A stretch of 64,000 nt of DNA. It comes from Saturnia japonica. Lineage: Eukaryota; Arthropoda; Insecta; Lepidoptera; Saturniidae. Shown piece by piece: positions 48,270 through 59,705 of this stretch. Below the pieces are notes generated by a model, which saw nothing but the letters and a program-made list of their open reading frames with translations, searched no databases and was not told the origin of the DNA. Every line of letters begins with the position of its first letter. Positions within the stretch are counted from its first letter, which is position 1. Made by a program: the position numbers and the translations under genes. The stretch lies in contig CM065320.1 in the NCBI GenBank assembly GCA_033032175.1, forward strand, positions 14,341,413-14,405,412, in the 5' to 3' direction.

Positions 48270-49443
48270 TAAATATATAATTAAGAATCGTGACTAATAT
48301 TACGATAAGAAAATACTGTATATAAATATGGAACTTATCCTAAATAAATAAATACTATGTAAAAGCTTTTCTCTCCGTCACTCCGCGTCCGATATAAAAC
48401 GGTAACGAATATCCGAATTACATATTCACAGCTCGAATATCCATTTCCGTTTGATATCGCGCTGCATCAAGAGTTACAATAACATGTCACAAATGCATTC
48501 CTCTAAGGCAGTGGTTCCCGCGACCAATGTAACAAAAACTTCCAAATGCGGAGTTCATCTCTTAACTCTCCATAATGAAAGAAGGGATATAACTATACCA
48601 ATGAATGACTGTTTAAATATGAAAAAAAAAAACACTCCATATCGAATGAATGTTAACACTTTAATTAAAATCAAGGAGTGCTATTTCAATTACAAAGATG
48701 TGTATTTGTTTCCTATTATTTGTCATTGCCGCTTTGGCATCGACTTCAATTTTCGTCACTTTTAATCGCAATGAGTATGATACGTCTAATTTATTTCAGT
48801 ATTTAGTTCATCATAGCTGAAAATCACACGTCAAATAGGTATGTGATACTGAAGGGAGAAGATTAATAGCATCATCAAACAGACAAGTATAGGTATAGAC
48901 AGCAATCGAGAGCCAGAATTTCGTTAACTGCTTGGAATTGAAATTAGTTTGTTTGTTTGAATTCTTCACTTGCTTTTTTGTCATTTTAGTCGGTTGATTG
49001 ATGTGTCGTCATATTTTTCAGGCTTAATTAAAAAGAAGTCCTTAGGGGTTTTCTATATATCTATATATATTCATAAAATATATTCTCATAAAAACTGTAC
49101 GTTTATTTAAACACCAGCAGTGCCCGCGGTTCCGCTCGCGTGGATTTCAGAATGCCGCTCCCTCCCACCCACGGCGCGGCGGCGGTCATCCATCGGTTAT
49201 TTTAAAGACAAAAATGCATATTATAATTCTTAGAAAATAGACTACTACATATACCATCGCTGTCTTTTTTGTAGGTCATTTTGAAATGTACAATTACGTA
49301 GTAGGTACATTCATTTGATACACTTATCACTTATGGTTTTCTCAGAGTAAGACGTTTAAGCACCTCAAAAGCGTCTTTTCTCCCGAATTGATTCATAATT
49401 AATTTATTAATTATCATCATTATTTATTCCGTATGTTACTTTA
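48270..49443. other. Non-coding stretch, one unrecognised open frame
   Basis: A 104-residue + frame (48451-48765) contains no known domain. A Helitron-like 3' end in minus orientation (GCGGAACCGCGGGCACTGCTGG, near 49119-49140) has lost its CTAG. Otherwise AT-rich. Confidence 0.3.
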
Positions 49444-49791
49444 TCTACATATACAATTAATAAAATTGAAGTGTCTGTTTGTAATGTCAAAATAATAGCT
49501 TTCTACTAATTGCATATGATAGTTTAAACGATACCTATAACAACAAACCAATTTTTAAAATTTTTGTCTGTCTGTTTCTTTCGGGTAATCTCCGAACAGT
49601 TGGACCGATTTTGACGGAACTTTCACTGGTAGATAGCTGATGTCATAAAAATGTTACGTCTTCTTCTAAGAAACACCCACAATAAGCATTTTTGTCTTTA
49701 AAATAACCGGGAGCGGGGGAGCAAGATTCGCGCGTGTGCCCAATCAATAGCATTCTCTAGTCTACGTGAGCGAAGCCACGGGCACAGCTAG
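49444..49791 (+). mobile_element. Helitron-like repeat, family 1, copy 3
   Basis: Starts TCTACATATACAATTAATAA after A and ends GGGCACAGCTAG before T. The body shares GAAGTGTCTGTTTGTAATG and ACAGTTGGACCGATTTTGAC with the other copies and is shorter in the middle than 20281-21082. Confidence 0.6.
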
Positions 49792-50156
49792 TTCATCATA
49801 TAAATTAGGTTACCTACGTGTATAATAAGTGTTACGCATTCGAGGAAACCGAAGACTTGGTGTATCGGTACGACTACCATAGAAACGAAGAAAAACAGGT
49901 CATCTCTAGTATATGATCTATCGTGAAGAAAGTTTACCTAATAAGTATTTGTTGTAAAAATCTGTCACAAATCCGTTTCGGATATCGGAGTGATGAGCGA
50001 TCACATCAAATGAGGCGTTCTAAACGTTTGCTAGTATTTGACCAGGTCGAACATTCCTGTTAGAACCCGCACAACATATTTGCGAAACTTTTCTTAGATA
50101 TCTTGCAGGTCACACCTAAACATATGGTTCATTTTGAAAAGAATTATCCAAAAAGT

Positions 50157-50560
50157 ACTTACACACCGTCCTAAATCTCAAGATAAGATTTCTGAACTCT
50201 GTAATCGAAAAGAATAGAAGAGATATGTTGAAGAGACTGCAGTAGGCCAGGCAGTGTAGATTGTAGAACGATACAACTATAAACGATATTCGTAGTAGTA
50301 CTTTTATAATTTTAATATAAAATCGTACGATTGTAGTACTTTGATATTTGCCATCACATTTCCATTGAAAATTAGTAAATTTAGCTATACGGAGTGTAGG
50401 AACCCCGGTTGAAACCGAACCTGGTGCGGGCGTGTAGCGTGGGGGGTTCGTGTTTGAGGAAGCGGAGTGTTTCCCACGGGGCTCCGGCGCATGCGTCTCG
50501 CACGACTCCGCAAATTCTCGCCCGATTGAACACGACACGACCACGTACCTGCGGTACAAA
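50157..50560 (-). other. Candidate coding exon in GC-rich patch
   Basis: On the minus strand a possible acceptor (TTTTGTACCGCAG, near 50557-50545) opens a GC-rich reading with CSIGREFAESCETHAPEPRG, then a Pro/Ser/Thr-rich segment. The frame stays open to a possible donor (GTGTGTAAGTA, near 50157), passing through an AT-rich hydrophobic stretch that looks non-coding. Only the first ~60 codons have coding-like composition. No family is recognised, and start and end are uncertain. Confidence 0.25.
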
Positions 50561-50620
50561 ACGTGTAATAATAATAATTGTATAACTTATTTATTCAGAC
50601 AATACATCCATGTTAGTGTT

Positions 50621-51759
50621 AAAAAATAATTTTAGTAGTTCTAAAAAATAAAAATAAAATTGTCAAGTTAAATAACTCCCGCAACACGGACGCGAACCTA
50701 GTGCGTAATAACGGTAGGTCGACTTTATTTGCGATCCACAGCAGGATGCTGTTCGTATCGGCCCTCAAACGGGTCATCACAGATGCAATTCGTTTACGCA
50801 CAATTGCTTTCCGTCAAACATCTGTGAAGCACTAGAGTGCTGCGCCAGGCTCAACAAAACCCTGAAGGCGTTATTATATTGTAGGTACTCTTAACGTATT
50901 TATAGCTTCCGCGAATAGTTGACCTACAGGCTGCATGTATACAGCGTCTGGCAGTAAGCTTTAAAAATATGAATTATCACTTCTATGACATGTCTCGTTT
51001 CGGGTTCGGCCACGGCGCGCGTGGTGACGTTAACTGCTGTTTTTGCACTTTTATCTGGTGCTGTGGAGTGTTTTTTTCTAGCTCGCAAGTTTGGTACAAT
51101 ATAGTTTAGACATTATTAATTTTATTTTGAAATGAATTTCTTTCGTCGGTAACATAATAATAAACTATACTATATTTGAGAAGTATATCGAGATGCGCCA
51201 GGTGTTCATCTCACAAATCTACCCTTGTCATAACTTCAATAACAAATCGTTCTAATGTCGGGAACAATGATGTTTAATTTTGCACATAAAATGCGCGGAT
51301 ATAAATTCGCCTTATTAGCTTATAAACATATGATTTTATCTATGAACATCTGCATAATAGTTTTTACGAAATAATATACACAGATAAACGTAAATTTATT
51401 TAAATGCAAGAAAAAAAATATGGTCGTTTTATACGTAAAATTGCATAACCTACATTTGAATAGTCATAATAAGCTCAATAGAAAATTTTCGACGATGCTT
51501 GTGTAGACTATGTCAATATTATAAAGATCAACAGTTTTTTTTTGTTTCAACGCGCTAATCTTCTATGAACTTATCAGCCAATTTAGAAAAAATATTTTTT
51601 TGTGTTTTATAACCTCTTTATATTGGAGAATGTATTAATAGACTAAAACAACTATAAAAAGAATTACACGGTTGAAACCAAAGGCCACATCTAGTTTTAA
51701 TATAAAATGCAAAACTTTACGATCACGTATATGCGCCCGCGCCGCGCCTAGTTTATACC
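50621..51759 (+). repeat. Segmental direct repeat, copy A (left of THAP gene)
   Basis: About 1.13 kb, from AAAAAATAATTTTAGTAGTT to GCGCCTAGTTTATACC, is repeated at 53593-54717 with a few short indels and substitutions, by eye about 97-98 percent identical. The two copies flank the THAP gene in the same orientation. It contains an identical 60-codon minus-strand open frame (50619-50801), which is a by-product of the duplication and not a gene. Confidence 0.9.
51507..51694 (+). mobile_element. Very short Helitron-like element inside repeat copy A
   Basis: ACTATGTCAATATTATAAAG followed by TTTCAACGCGCTAATCTTCT resembles a Helitron head, and CCACATCTAG before T (51694) is a Helitron-type end. At ~190 bp it is a minimal element. 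The same piece is present at about 54470-54659 because the surrounding segment was duplicated. Confidence 0.45.
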
Positions 51760-51824
51760 CTCAGAATACAGAACAAACCAGAAACCGCGAACGCACATAA
51801 AACTGAAGATACAAAAACCACTCT

Positions 51825-51849
51825 TAAATAGAGTGGTTTGACGTTTTTG
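51825..51849. promoter_or_regulatory. Perfect 9-bp inverted repeat upstream of THAP gene
   Basis: AAACCACTC (51825-51833) and GAGTGGTTT (51841-51849) are separated by 7 bp, about 70-90 bp before the THAP start codon. The position suits a dimer-binding regulatory site near the transcription start; no factor is assigned. Confidence 0.35.
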
Positions 51850-51916
51850 CGATTAGTCACTCCTTTGTAAGTAGCGCGTCGTGACGTATTGTACAAGTGC
51901 CAATTTTAATTTTAAA

Positions 51917-53293
51917 ATGCCGTCTTGTGTTGTTCCTACATGTAAAAATGCTGCAGGGATTATAAAAAAACAGGATGGGATCACATTTCATCTGTAAGTA
52001 GCGCATTCTAAAGTATATTTAATTAATTGTTTAATTTATTTTACATTTAGAAAATTACGCGTCCATTTTTTAAGTGTTGCCATTTTATTTTCATCGAAAA
52101 TTTTACCCATTTTTTTTTTATACTCGTGTAGAATACTTACTATTTTTGTGCATATAGAACCTTTGTAATTTTAGTTTCCCTGCTGATGAAAATAGAAAAT
52201 CGGACTGGATGAAAGTCATACAAAGAGCACGGCTAGATGAGTTTTGGAAACCATCAAGCCGGAGCGTACTTTGCTCAATTCACTTTGAAGCGCAATATTT
52301 TTATGATACAAAAGGTGGTTTGAAAAGACTGAGGAAAGCAGCTAATCCAACTAAGGTAGATATAGTCATAATAATTACTATATTTATATTGTATCCCTCC
52401 TGGTGAAAATGTTTGTCATGTATTTTGAAGTAAGGTTTTGGTCCACATATATATATATATATATATATGTTCACGCCTGTAATCCCCGAAGGAGTATGCA
52501 AAGGTATAACAAGTATGCCCACTTTTCGTCAAGCTTATCCGTCCCTCATCGTGATAAGGGACAAGCCTAAACCGAGCGCAAATTTCAGATTCCAGGCTAA
52601 TGAAACTTCGGTGAATTAAATATATGAATAATACTAACGTTCTATTTCAGTATTTGGCCTTGACACCAGAATTTTCCGAGTTACACATAGAAACGTCTAA
52701 ACCTTCGACATCGGACAATGTGCGTACCCACCTATGATAATAATGTTTAAATTTTTTTTTAATAATATTGAAAGGCAAACAAGGCACTTAATCGATATAC
52801 TTAGTTACAAGTAAACTAATGTAGTAAATAAACACTAGTAGTAACAGTAATAAATCTAAAATAAACTAAGTAAGGCCCATGGACATTTGCAAGCTCAGGC
52901 ACAAAGTGCTATTACTAATGCGTTTTCATCCGTGAGGACTGAAATGTCATCATGCCTTGTACGGCAGAAATATTCTGTATTTAATTAAATTTTTTGTTAA
53001 TCTATTACATGATATAACAACATACAACTTAAGGCTTTTCATTTCAGGTTACACAACCACAATCTCCTGCGAGATCGAACTCAGAGATCGGTGATGTCAA
53101 TATTTCTGATTTGGAATCTGTGTTTGATACGCCGAGAAAGGTCAAACTTAAATCTCAATTACGACGAAAACAATTATTTTGTGAACAACATGTTCGACGA
53201 ATGAAAACATTACAACAAAAATACAACAGACTTGCCAAGTACGAATCTTTAAAAAGTATATTAAAAAAATTAAAAAGCAATCCATGTAAATAA
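51917..53293 (+). CDS. THAP-domain protein with C-terminal coiled coil (four exons)
   Basis: Exons are 51917-51993, 52175-52355, 52651-52719 and 53048-53293. All introns are GT-AG, phases join correctly, and the product is 190 residues. An in-frame TAG at 51872 supports the start, and AATAAA lies at 53384. Residues 1-86 form a C2CH zinc-binding THAP domain: MPSCVVPTC gives C4 and C9, SVLCSIHF gives C59 and H62 (spacing C-x4-C-x49-C-x2-H), W37 is conserved, and the ANPT near residue 82 stands for the usual AVPT. After an acidic, Ser/Thr-rich linker (about 87-135), a basic leucine-rich segment (about 140-187) looks like a coiled coil for dimerisation. Length and layout resemble THAP1-like sequence-specific DNA-binding nuclear proteins; targets are unknown. 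It sits between segmental duplications and may be host-derived or descended from a P-like transposase. Confidence 0.9.
52448..52469. repeat. (TA)n microsatellite in THAP intron 2
   Basis: About 11 TA units directly adjoin the 3' end of the intronic SINE. Confidence 0.8.
52470..52617 (-). mobile_element. SINE fragment in THAP intron 2
   Basis: TCACGCCTGTAATCCCCGAA followed by GGGACAAGCCTAA text matches the body of the SINE at 20604-20873 in the same orientation. The tRNA-derived head is missing or too diverged to see. Confidence 0.55.
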
Positions 53294-53429
53294 ATAAATA
53301 TTTAATAATTTTAATTTAAAAAATGAACAAGATATATAAAATATAATTTTTATTTTTTTTTTTGTTTTTTTAAAAAAGGAGAAAATAAATTTTTTAAAAT
53401 GTAATAAATGGAGAAATAATTAAATATAT

Positions 53430-53580
53430 TTTTTTTAGTGTTATAAGACTACCCCAAAAAGTGGGAACCGCTCCAAGGCCGGCTAGATGAGTTTTGGATT
53501 AACCATCAAGCCGGAGCGTACTTTGCTCAATTCACTTTGAAGCGCAATATTTTTATATACAAAAGTGGTTTGAAATACTA
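53430..53580 (+). pseudogene. Duplicated fragment of THAP exon 2 next to 3' flank
   Basis: About 95 bp (53482-53580; GGCTAGATGAGTTTTGG, then CCATCAAGCCGGAGCG, then AAGCGCAATATTTTTAT) copies the middle of THAP exon 2 (52232-52330), with small indels that destroy the frame. It follows directly after TAGTGTTATAAGACTACCCC, a junction sequence that recurs at about 57149. No splice acceptor or intron accompanies it. Confidence 0.85.
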
Positions 53581-53592
53581 GTTAAGTGTATC

Positions 53593-54717
53593 AAAAAATA
53601 ATTTTAGTAGTTCTAAAAAATAAAAATAAAATTGTCAAGTTAAATAACTCCCGCAACACGGACGCGAACCTAGTGCGTAATAACGGTAGGTCGACTTTAT
53701 TTGCGATCCACAGCAGGATGCTGTTCGTATCGGCCCTCAAACGGGTCATCACAGATGCAATTCGTTTACGCACAATTGCTTTCCGTCAAACATCTGTGAA
53801 GCACTAGAGTGCTGCGCCAGGCTCAACAAAACCCTGAAGGCGTTATTATATTGTAGGTACTCTTAACGTATTTATAGCTTCCGCTAAGTTCTATTTCAGT
53901 TGCATGTATACAGCGTCTGGCAGTAAGCTTTAAAAATATGAATTATCACTTCTATGACATGTCTCGTTTCGGGTTCGGCCACGGCGCGCGTGGTGACGTT
54001 AACTGCTGTTTTTGCACTTTTATCTGGTGCTGTGGAGTGTATTTTTTCTAGCTCGCAAGTTTGGTACAATATAGTTTAGACATTATTAATTTTATTTTGA
54101 AATGAATTTCTTTCGTCGGTAACATAATAATAAACTATACTATATTTGAGAAGTATATCGAGATGCGCCAGGTGTTCATCTCACAAATCTACCCTTGTCA
54201 TAACTTCATAACAAATCGTTCTAATGTCGGGAACAATGATGTTTAATTTTGCACATAAAATGCGCGGATATAACGCCTTATTAGCTTATAAACATATGAT
54301 TTTATCTATGAACATCTGCATAATAGTTTTTACGAAATAATATACACAGATAAACGTAAATTTATTTAAATGCAAGAAAAAATCTGGTCGTTTTATACGT
54401 AAAATTGCATAACCTACATTTGAATAGTCATAATAAGCTCAATAGAAAATTTTCGACGATGCTTGTGTAGACTATGTCAATATTATAAAGATCAACAGTT
54501 TTTTTTTGTTTCAACGCGCTAATCTTCTATGAACTTATCAGCCAATTTAGAAAAAATATTTTTTTAGTTTTTATAACCTCTTTATATTGGAGAATGTATT
54601 AATAGACTGAAAACAACTATAAAAAGAATTACACGGTTGAAACCAAAGGCCACATCTAGTTTTAATAAAATGCAAAATTTTACACAGTGCGCCCGATTGT
54701 GACGCCTAGTTTATACC
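53593..54717 (+). repeat. Segmental direct repeat, copy B (right of THAP gene)
   Basis: Counterpart of 50621-51759, offset by about 2972 bp. At 53885-53899 it contains AAGTTCTATTTCAG, which differs from copy A and resembles the acceptor of THAP exon 3 (near 52640), a further sign of local patchwork. At 54717 it passes into the unit repeated at 57.3 kb rather than into the THAP promoter. Confidence 0.9.
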
Positions 54718-54814
54718 GTGTCTCATCGTTCGCGTTCCGCTCATCGTTCCGACAACCATATTGACCGACAGCCGATGAGGTCACGTCGCGTTCAATGACC
54801 GTTATTATGCAATA

Positions 54815-54822
54815 TGACGTCA
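54815..54822. promoter_or_regulatory. Perfect CRE palindrome TGACGTCA
   Basis: The full 8-bp CREB/ATF site lies 8 bp downstream of a TTATGCAAT element (C/EBP-like). It is duplicated at 57407-57414. A regulatory role is inferred; no transcript is identified. Confidence 0.4.
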
Positions 54823-56894
54823 TCAGCGACGGTCACTCTATCTACGTTTATCCGCTGACTTAGTTTAATTTTGTCAATATCTGCTTAAATATTCGTCGGG
54901 ATCGCTCGATACCACGTAACTTCCTATCCCGCATATATCTGTCAGCGTTAGGTGCACATCAAAGGCACCGTTACAGTTGGGCCATAAAGTTTAACAAACT
55001 CTATGACGTATCTATACAGAAATTCTGTATAGCAATCGACAAACATTTTTCTAGAAACAATTAAAGTCATATACTTCATGATAATTATTATTAACATAAC
55101 AAAAATATAAAACCATACAAAAAAGAAAACGTAATTGCTTGTAATTTAAACAATTGCTCGGTAATAAACTGATATTCTGTAAAAAATTAAAGATTTAAAC
55201 ACATTATAGTATATAACGTTAAAAACATTGACTGTTTCTTGATTAATTGATAGTTATTAGGTAATATCATAAACTGCACGACGTTACAATTTACGTTCTA
55301 TGGATATTTCAAGCAAGTGTTCTTTTAATGAACATAGTATAAAGTAAATAGTAGTAGTAAATATGCTTTGTCAAACATAGCGAAACATAAAATACGAACT
55401 GAACGTATTATACATCAGTTAGGTAGTCAAATACTATGTTACAACATGAATCACATTTGAGAAGTGTTAAAAATATCACCTACAAATTAATACATATCTG
55501 AGTCGGAGAAAATGATGCGCAAAAAATATTCTCTCGCAGGTTAAACCAGTTTGAGATAAATAATGACACGTGCAGACTCTCAATTCATGAACTTGTTATT
55601 AACAAACAACAACATGATAAATATACTGTACGTCAAAATAACGCTTCGTTTCTGGTCAATATTACAGTTATAGACCCCTCTATAGGACCTGAAAAGTGAT
55701 TATTTTTCAAAGATATTAGATTTTCTTTATAAAATTGGCATATACATAACAGGGCAATGAAGGTGCGGAAAGTTCAATGTTTTCTTACTTTTACTGACAA
55801 AAAAAGAGGTAAGTACTTATATCATAATCTTAGGTAAGATAAAAATTTAAAATAAAAGGCACTGAAATAATATTATTAATTAATTTATTTATCAATTATT
55901 GTTAATGTAATAAAAACTTGGATATAAAGTCCGTCGACGATAAAGGATAGATAATTAATTAATCTTAAAAGTAATTCGCAATTAAATTTTTTGATATATA
56001 ATATTTTTATTTTTCTATTATCGCACTACTTTCGTGTGGCGTTATTTTTTGTGCTTAAAGTGAAAATACGCACAATAGGGTCAAGGTAAAAATTAAAAGT
56101 ATCATCGTTCGTGTTTTTTAATAAACGCATCACAATGTTATGGATTACTCAATACGATATCACAATATTGTGTAAATGATAATTGGGAAGGTCAGAAAAT
56201 TGAATAATTCATTATCAAACACATTTTATGTTGTTCACAAGGAATTTATTTCAATATCATTACTATCACTATTATCCCGCGTGCATATAACATGATGAAG
56301 TTAAGATATGCAAAAAGACTAGTATTAATAATAATAATATAAGGTAAAAATAAGAATAATGATAAATAAGCGGTCACTTAGTTTCTACTTTTCTAGTTTT
56401 AGTTGAGCTATACAATTAGATGAACGTACTATTTTTGTCGCGACATTTTGCCTCTTTTTCTTCTTGTTTTGGCATCGAAAAAAACACTTGCCAGTTTCAA
56501 TGTTTTTCAGCCTTCGTAGTAGTAGGTATTTTGTATTTTAAGTGGCGTCTAACAAGATGGTGGCTCTCTTGTTAGAATGATCTAGGGAGTTTTGTGACAT
56601 TTCAAAATGCATGCTTTCAGTTTATATTTACAATCCTCTTCACTGAAGCACAATACCCAAACGGTATCACGCAAAACACCACCAATATTACATAATATAG
56701 GGCCAAAAACATAAGGTAATAAATGAGAAATAAAAACCACAACATGTCAACCGTTACCTCTACCGTTATCAATTGTATCAGAACTTTTCGTCAGATTGCA
56801 AGAACCCCTTGATGATAGATAATAAGACTCTTTCGATGAAATCGCTCCCGCTGTGTCCAGGTCATGTAAACGTTTGTTTGATGGCTTCAAGCTA

Positions 56895-57113
56895 TAGCCG
56901 TGTTCGCAGGAAGCGAGTCATGTAGGCGGACGTTTAATACGGGCGAGGAAGCGTCGCGTCGTGTCCGGTGCGAGCGGTTCTGTCGTACTCGCCGAGATTT
57001 TGTGCCGATTATGTTCGCACGGCTGACTGACTACATACCCGTGACAATTTTACAGCGGTCTAATTTAATAACACAATCGCCCCGTTCAATGTATGACAAT
57101 GTTGAATGTACAT
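56895..57113. promoter_or_regulatory. GC-rich stretch at end of unit copy 1
   Basis: CpG-rich sequence (GGAAGCGTCGCGTCGTGTCC) that may be a promoter or untranslated exon. Its 83-residue open frame begins at GTG, not ATG, and is not recognised. An identical stretch is at 59487-59705. Confidence 0.25.
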
Positions 57114-57314
57114 TAATAAATAAATATTTAAAAAAAATATATTTTCTTTAGTGTTATAAGACTACCCCAAAAAGTGGGAAACCGCTCCCGAGCTAGCAAC
57201 ATTATGCGTATGGGAAGTGAGGCAGGTGCGGGACGTACGTATCGTTTTGGACACAGTGCAGCGTATGTAATTATTCTTGAACGCGGCTTCTGGTTTGTTC
57301 TGTATTCTGAGTTT
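57114..57314. other. Rearrangement junction between tandem units
   Basis: AATAAATAAATATTTAA (about 57115) and TAGTGTTATAAGACTACCCC to GTGGGAA (about 57149-57180) copy the THAP 3' flank (53286-53302 and 53437-53469), with the intervening ~130 bp missing. Further on, GCGGCTTCTGGTTTGTTCTG, TATTCTGAG (57281-57309) is the reverse complement of the sequence just upstream of the THAP promoter (about 51758-51790). The rest is unassigned. Confidence 0.7.
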
Positions 57315-59705
57315 ATACCGTGTCTCATCGTTCGCGTTCGCTGCATACTTGCCCGACAGACCGATAGAGGACACGTCGTCGTGTCAATGACCGTTATTAT
57401 GCAATATGACGTCATCAGCGACGGTCACTCTATCTACGTTTATCCGCTGACTTAGTTTAATTTTGTCAATATCTGCTTAAATATTCGTCGGGATCGCTCG
57501 ATACCACGTAACTTCCTATCCCGCATATATCTGTCAGCGTTAGGTGCACATCAAAGGCACCGTTACAGTTGGGCCATAAAGTTTAACAAACTCTATGACG
57601 TATCTATACAGAAATTCTGTATAGCAATCGACAAACATTTTTCTAGAAACAATTAAAGTCATATACTTCATGATAATTATTATTAACATAACAAAAATAT
57701 AAAACCATACAAAAAAGAAAACGTAATTGCTTGTAATTTAAACAATTGCTCGGTAATAAACTGATATTCTGTAAAAAATTAAAGATTTAAACACATTATA
57801 GTATATAACGTTAAAAACATTGACTGTTTCTTGATTAATTGATAGTTATTAGGTAATATCATAAACTGCACGACGTTACAATTTACGTTCTATGGATATT
57901 TCAAGCAAGTGTTCTTTTAATGAACATAGTATAAAGTAAATAGTAGTAGTAAATATGCTTTGTCAAACATAGCGAAACATAAAATACGAACTGAACGTAT
58001 TATACATCAGTTAGGTAGTCAAATACTATGTTACAACATGAATCACATTTGAGAAGTGTTAAAAATATCACCTACAAATTAATACATATCTGAGTCGGAG
58101 AAAATGATGCGCAAAAAATATTCTCTCGCAGGTTAAACCAGTTTGAGATAAATAATGACACGTGCAGACTCTCAATTCATGAACTTGTTATTAACAAACA
58201 ACAACATGATAAATATACTGTACGTCAAAATAACGCTTCGTTTCTGGTCAATATTACAGTTATAGACCCCTCTATAGGACCTGAAAAGTGATTATTTTTC
58301 AAAGATATTAGATTTTCTTTATAAAATTGGCATATACATAACAGGGCAATGAAGGTGCGGAAAGTTCAATGTTTTCTTACTTTTACTGACAAAAAAAGAG
58401 GTAAGTACTTATATCATAATCTTAGGTAAGATAAAAATTTAAAATAAAAGGCACTGAAATAATATTATTAATTAATTTATTTATCAATTATTGTTAATGT
58501 AATAAAAACTTGGATATAAAGTCCGTCGACGATAAAGGATAGATAATTAATTAATCTTAAAAGTAATTCGCAATTAAATTTTTTGATATATAATATTTTT
58601 ATTTTTCTATTATCGCACTACTTTCGTGTGGCGTTATTTTTTGTGCTTAAAGTGAAAATACGCACAATAGGGTCAAGGTAAAAATTAAAAGTATCATCGT
58701 TCGTGTTTTTTAATAAACGCATCACAATGTTATGGATTACTCAATACGATATCACAATATTGTGTAAATGATAATTGGGAAGGTCAGAAAATTGAATAAT
58801 TCATTATCAAACACATTTTATGTTGTTCACAAGGAATTTATTTCAATATCATTACTATCACTATTATCCCGCGTGCATATAACATGATGAAGTTAAGATA
58901 TGCAAAAAGACTAGTATTAATAATAATAATATAAGGTAAAAATAAGAATAATGATAAATAAGCGGTCACTTAGTTTCTACTTTTCTAGTTTTAGTTGAGC
59001 TATACAATTAGATGAACGTACTATTTTTGTCGCGACATTTTGCCTCTTTTTCTTCTTGTTTTGGCATCGAAAAAAACACTTGCCAGTTTCAATGTTTTTC
59101 AGCCTTCGTAGTAGTAGGTATTTTGTATTTTAAGTGGCGTCTAACAAGATGGTGGCTCTCTTGTTAGAATGATCTAGGGAGTTTTGTGACATTTCAAAAT
59201 GCATGCTTTCAGTTTATATTTACAATCCTCTTCACTGAAGCACAATACCCAAACGGTATCACGCAAAACACCACCAATATTACATAATATAGGGCCAAAA
59301 ACATAAGGTAATAAATGAGAAATAAAAACCACAACATGTCAACCGTTACCTCTACCGTTATCAATTGTATCAGAACTTTTCGTCAGATTGCAAGAACCCC
59401 TTGATGATAGATAATAAGACTCTTTCGATGAAATCGCTCCCGCTGTGTCCAGGTCATGTAAACGTTTGTTTGATGGCTTCAAGCTATAGCCGTGTTCGCA
59501 GGAAGCGAGTCATGTAGGCGGACGTTTAATACGGGCGAGGAAGCGTCGCGTCGTGTCCGGTGCGAGCGGTTCTGTCGTACTCGCCGAGATTTTGTGCCGA
59601 TTATGTTCGCACGGCTGACTGACTACATACCCGTGACAATTTTACAGCGGTCTAATTTAATAACACAATCGCCCCGTTCAATGTATGACAATGTTGAATG
59701 TACAT
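57315..59705 (+). repeat. Tandem 2.3-kb unit, copy 2
   Basis: Identical by eye to copy 1 from 57384 to 59705. It ends at GAATGTACATT, after which the sequence becomes unique (GTAGTAATTTTAATTGCAGG), whereas copy 1 runs into the THAP 3' flank at the same point. Confidence 0.92.
57407..57414. promoter_or_regulatory. Second copy of CRE palindrome TGACGTCA
   Basis: Exact duplicate of the site at 54815 within tandem unit copy 2. Confidence 0.4.

Larger units (their letters stand above)
54718..57113 (+). repeat. Tandem 2.3-kb unit, copy 1
   Basis: From about 54792 to 57113 every stretch compared is identical to 57384-59705 with a constant offset of 2592 bp. The first ~80 bp (54718-54791) correspond to 57315-57383 but with many small differences. 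The unit is AT-rich non-coding DNA with a GC-rich stretch at 56895-57090 and a CRE palindrome at 54815. No gene was recognised in it. Confidence 0.92.

Noticed and set aside
50619..50801. 60-residue minus-strand frame, identical at 53591-53773
   Set aside because: Identity comes from the 1.13-kb segmental duplication; no domain or start context.
56900..57151. 83-residue frame, repeated at 59492-59710
   Set aside because: Begins at GTG rather than ATG; its exact recurrence is explained by the 2592-bp tandem duplication, not by coding conservation.
57128..57455. Overlapping 70-95 residue frames on both strands
   Set aside because: They span a rearrangement junction made of pieces from elsewhere in the window, so no ancestral gene can be there.
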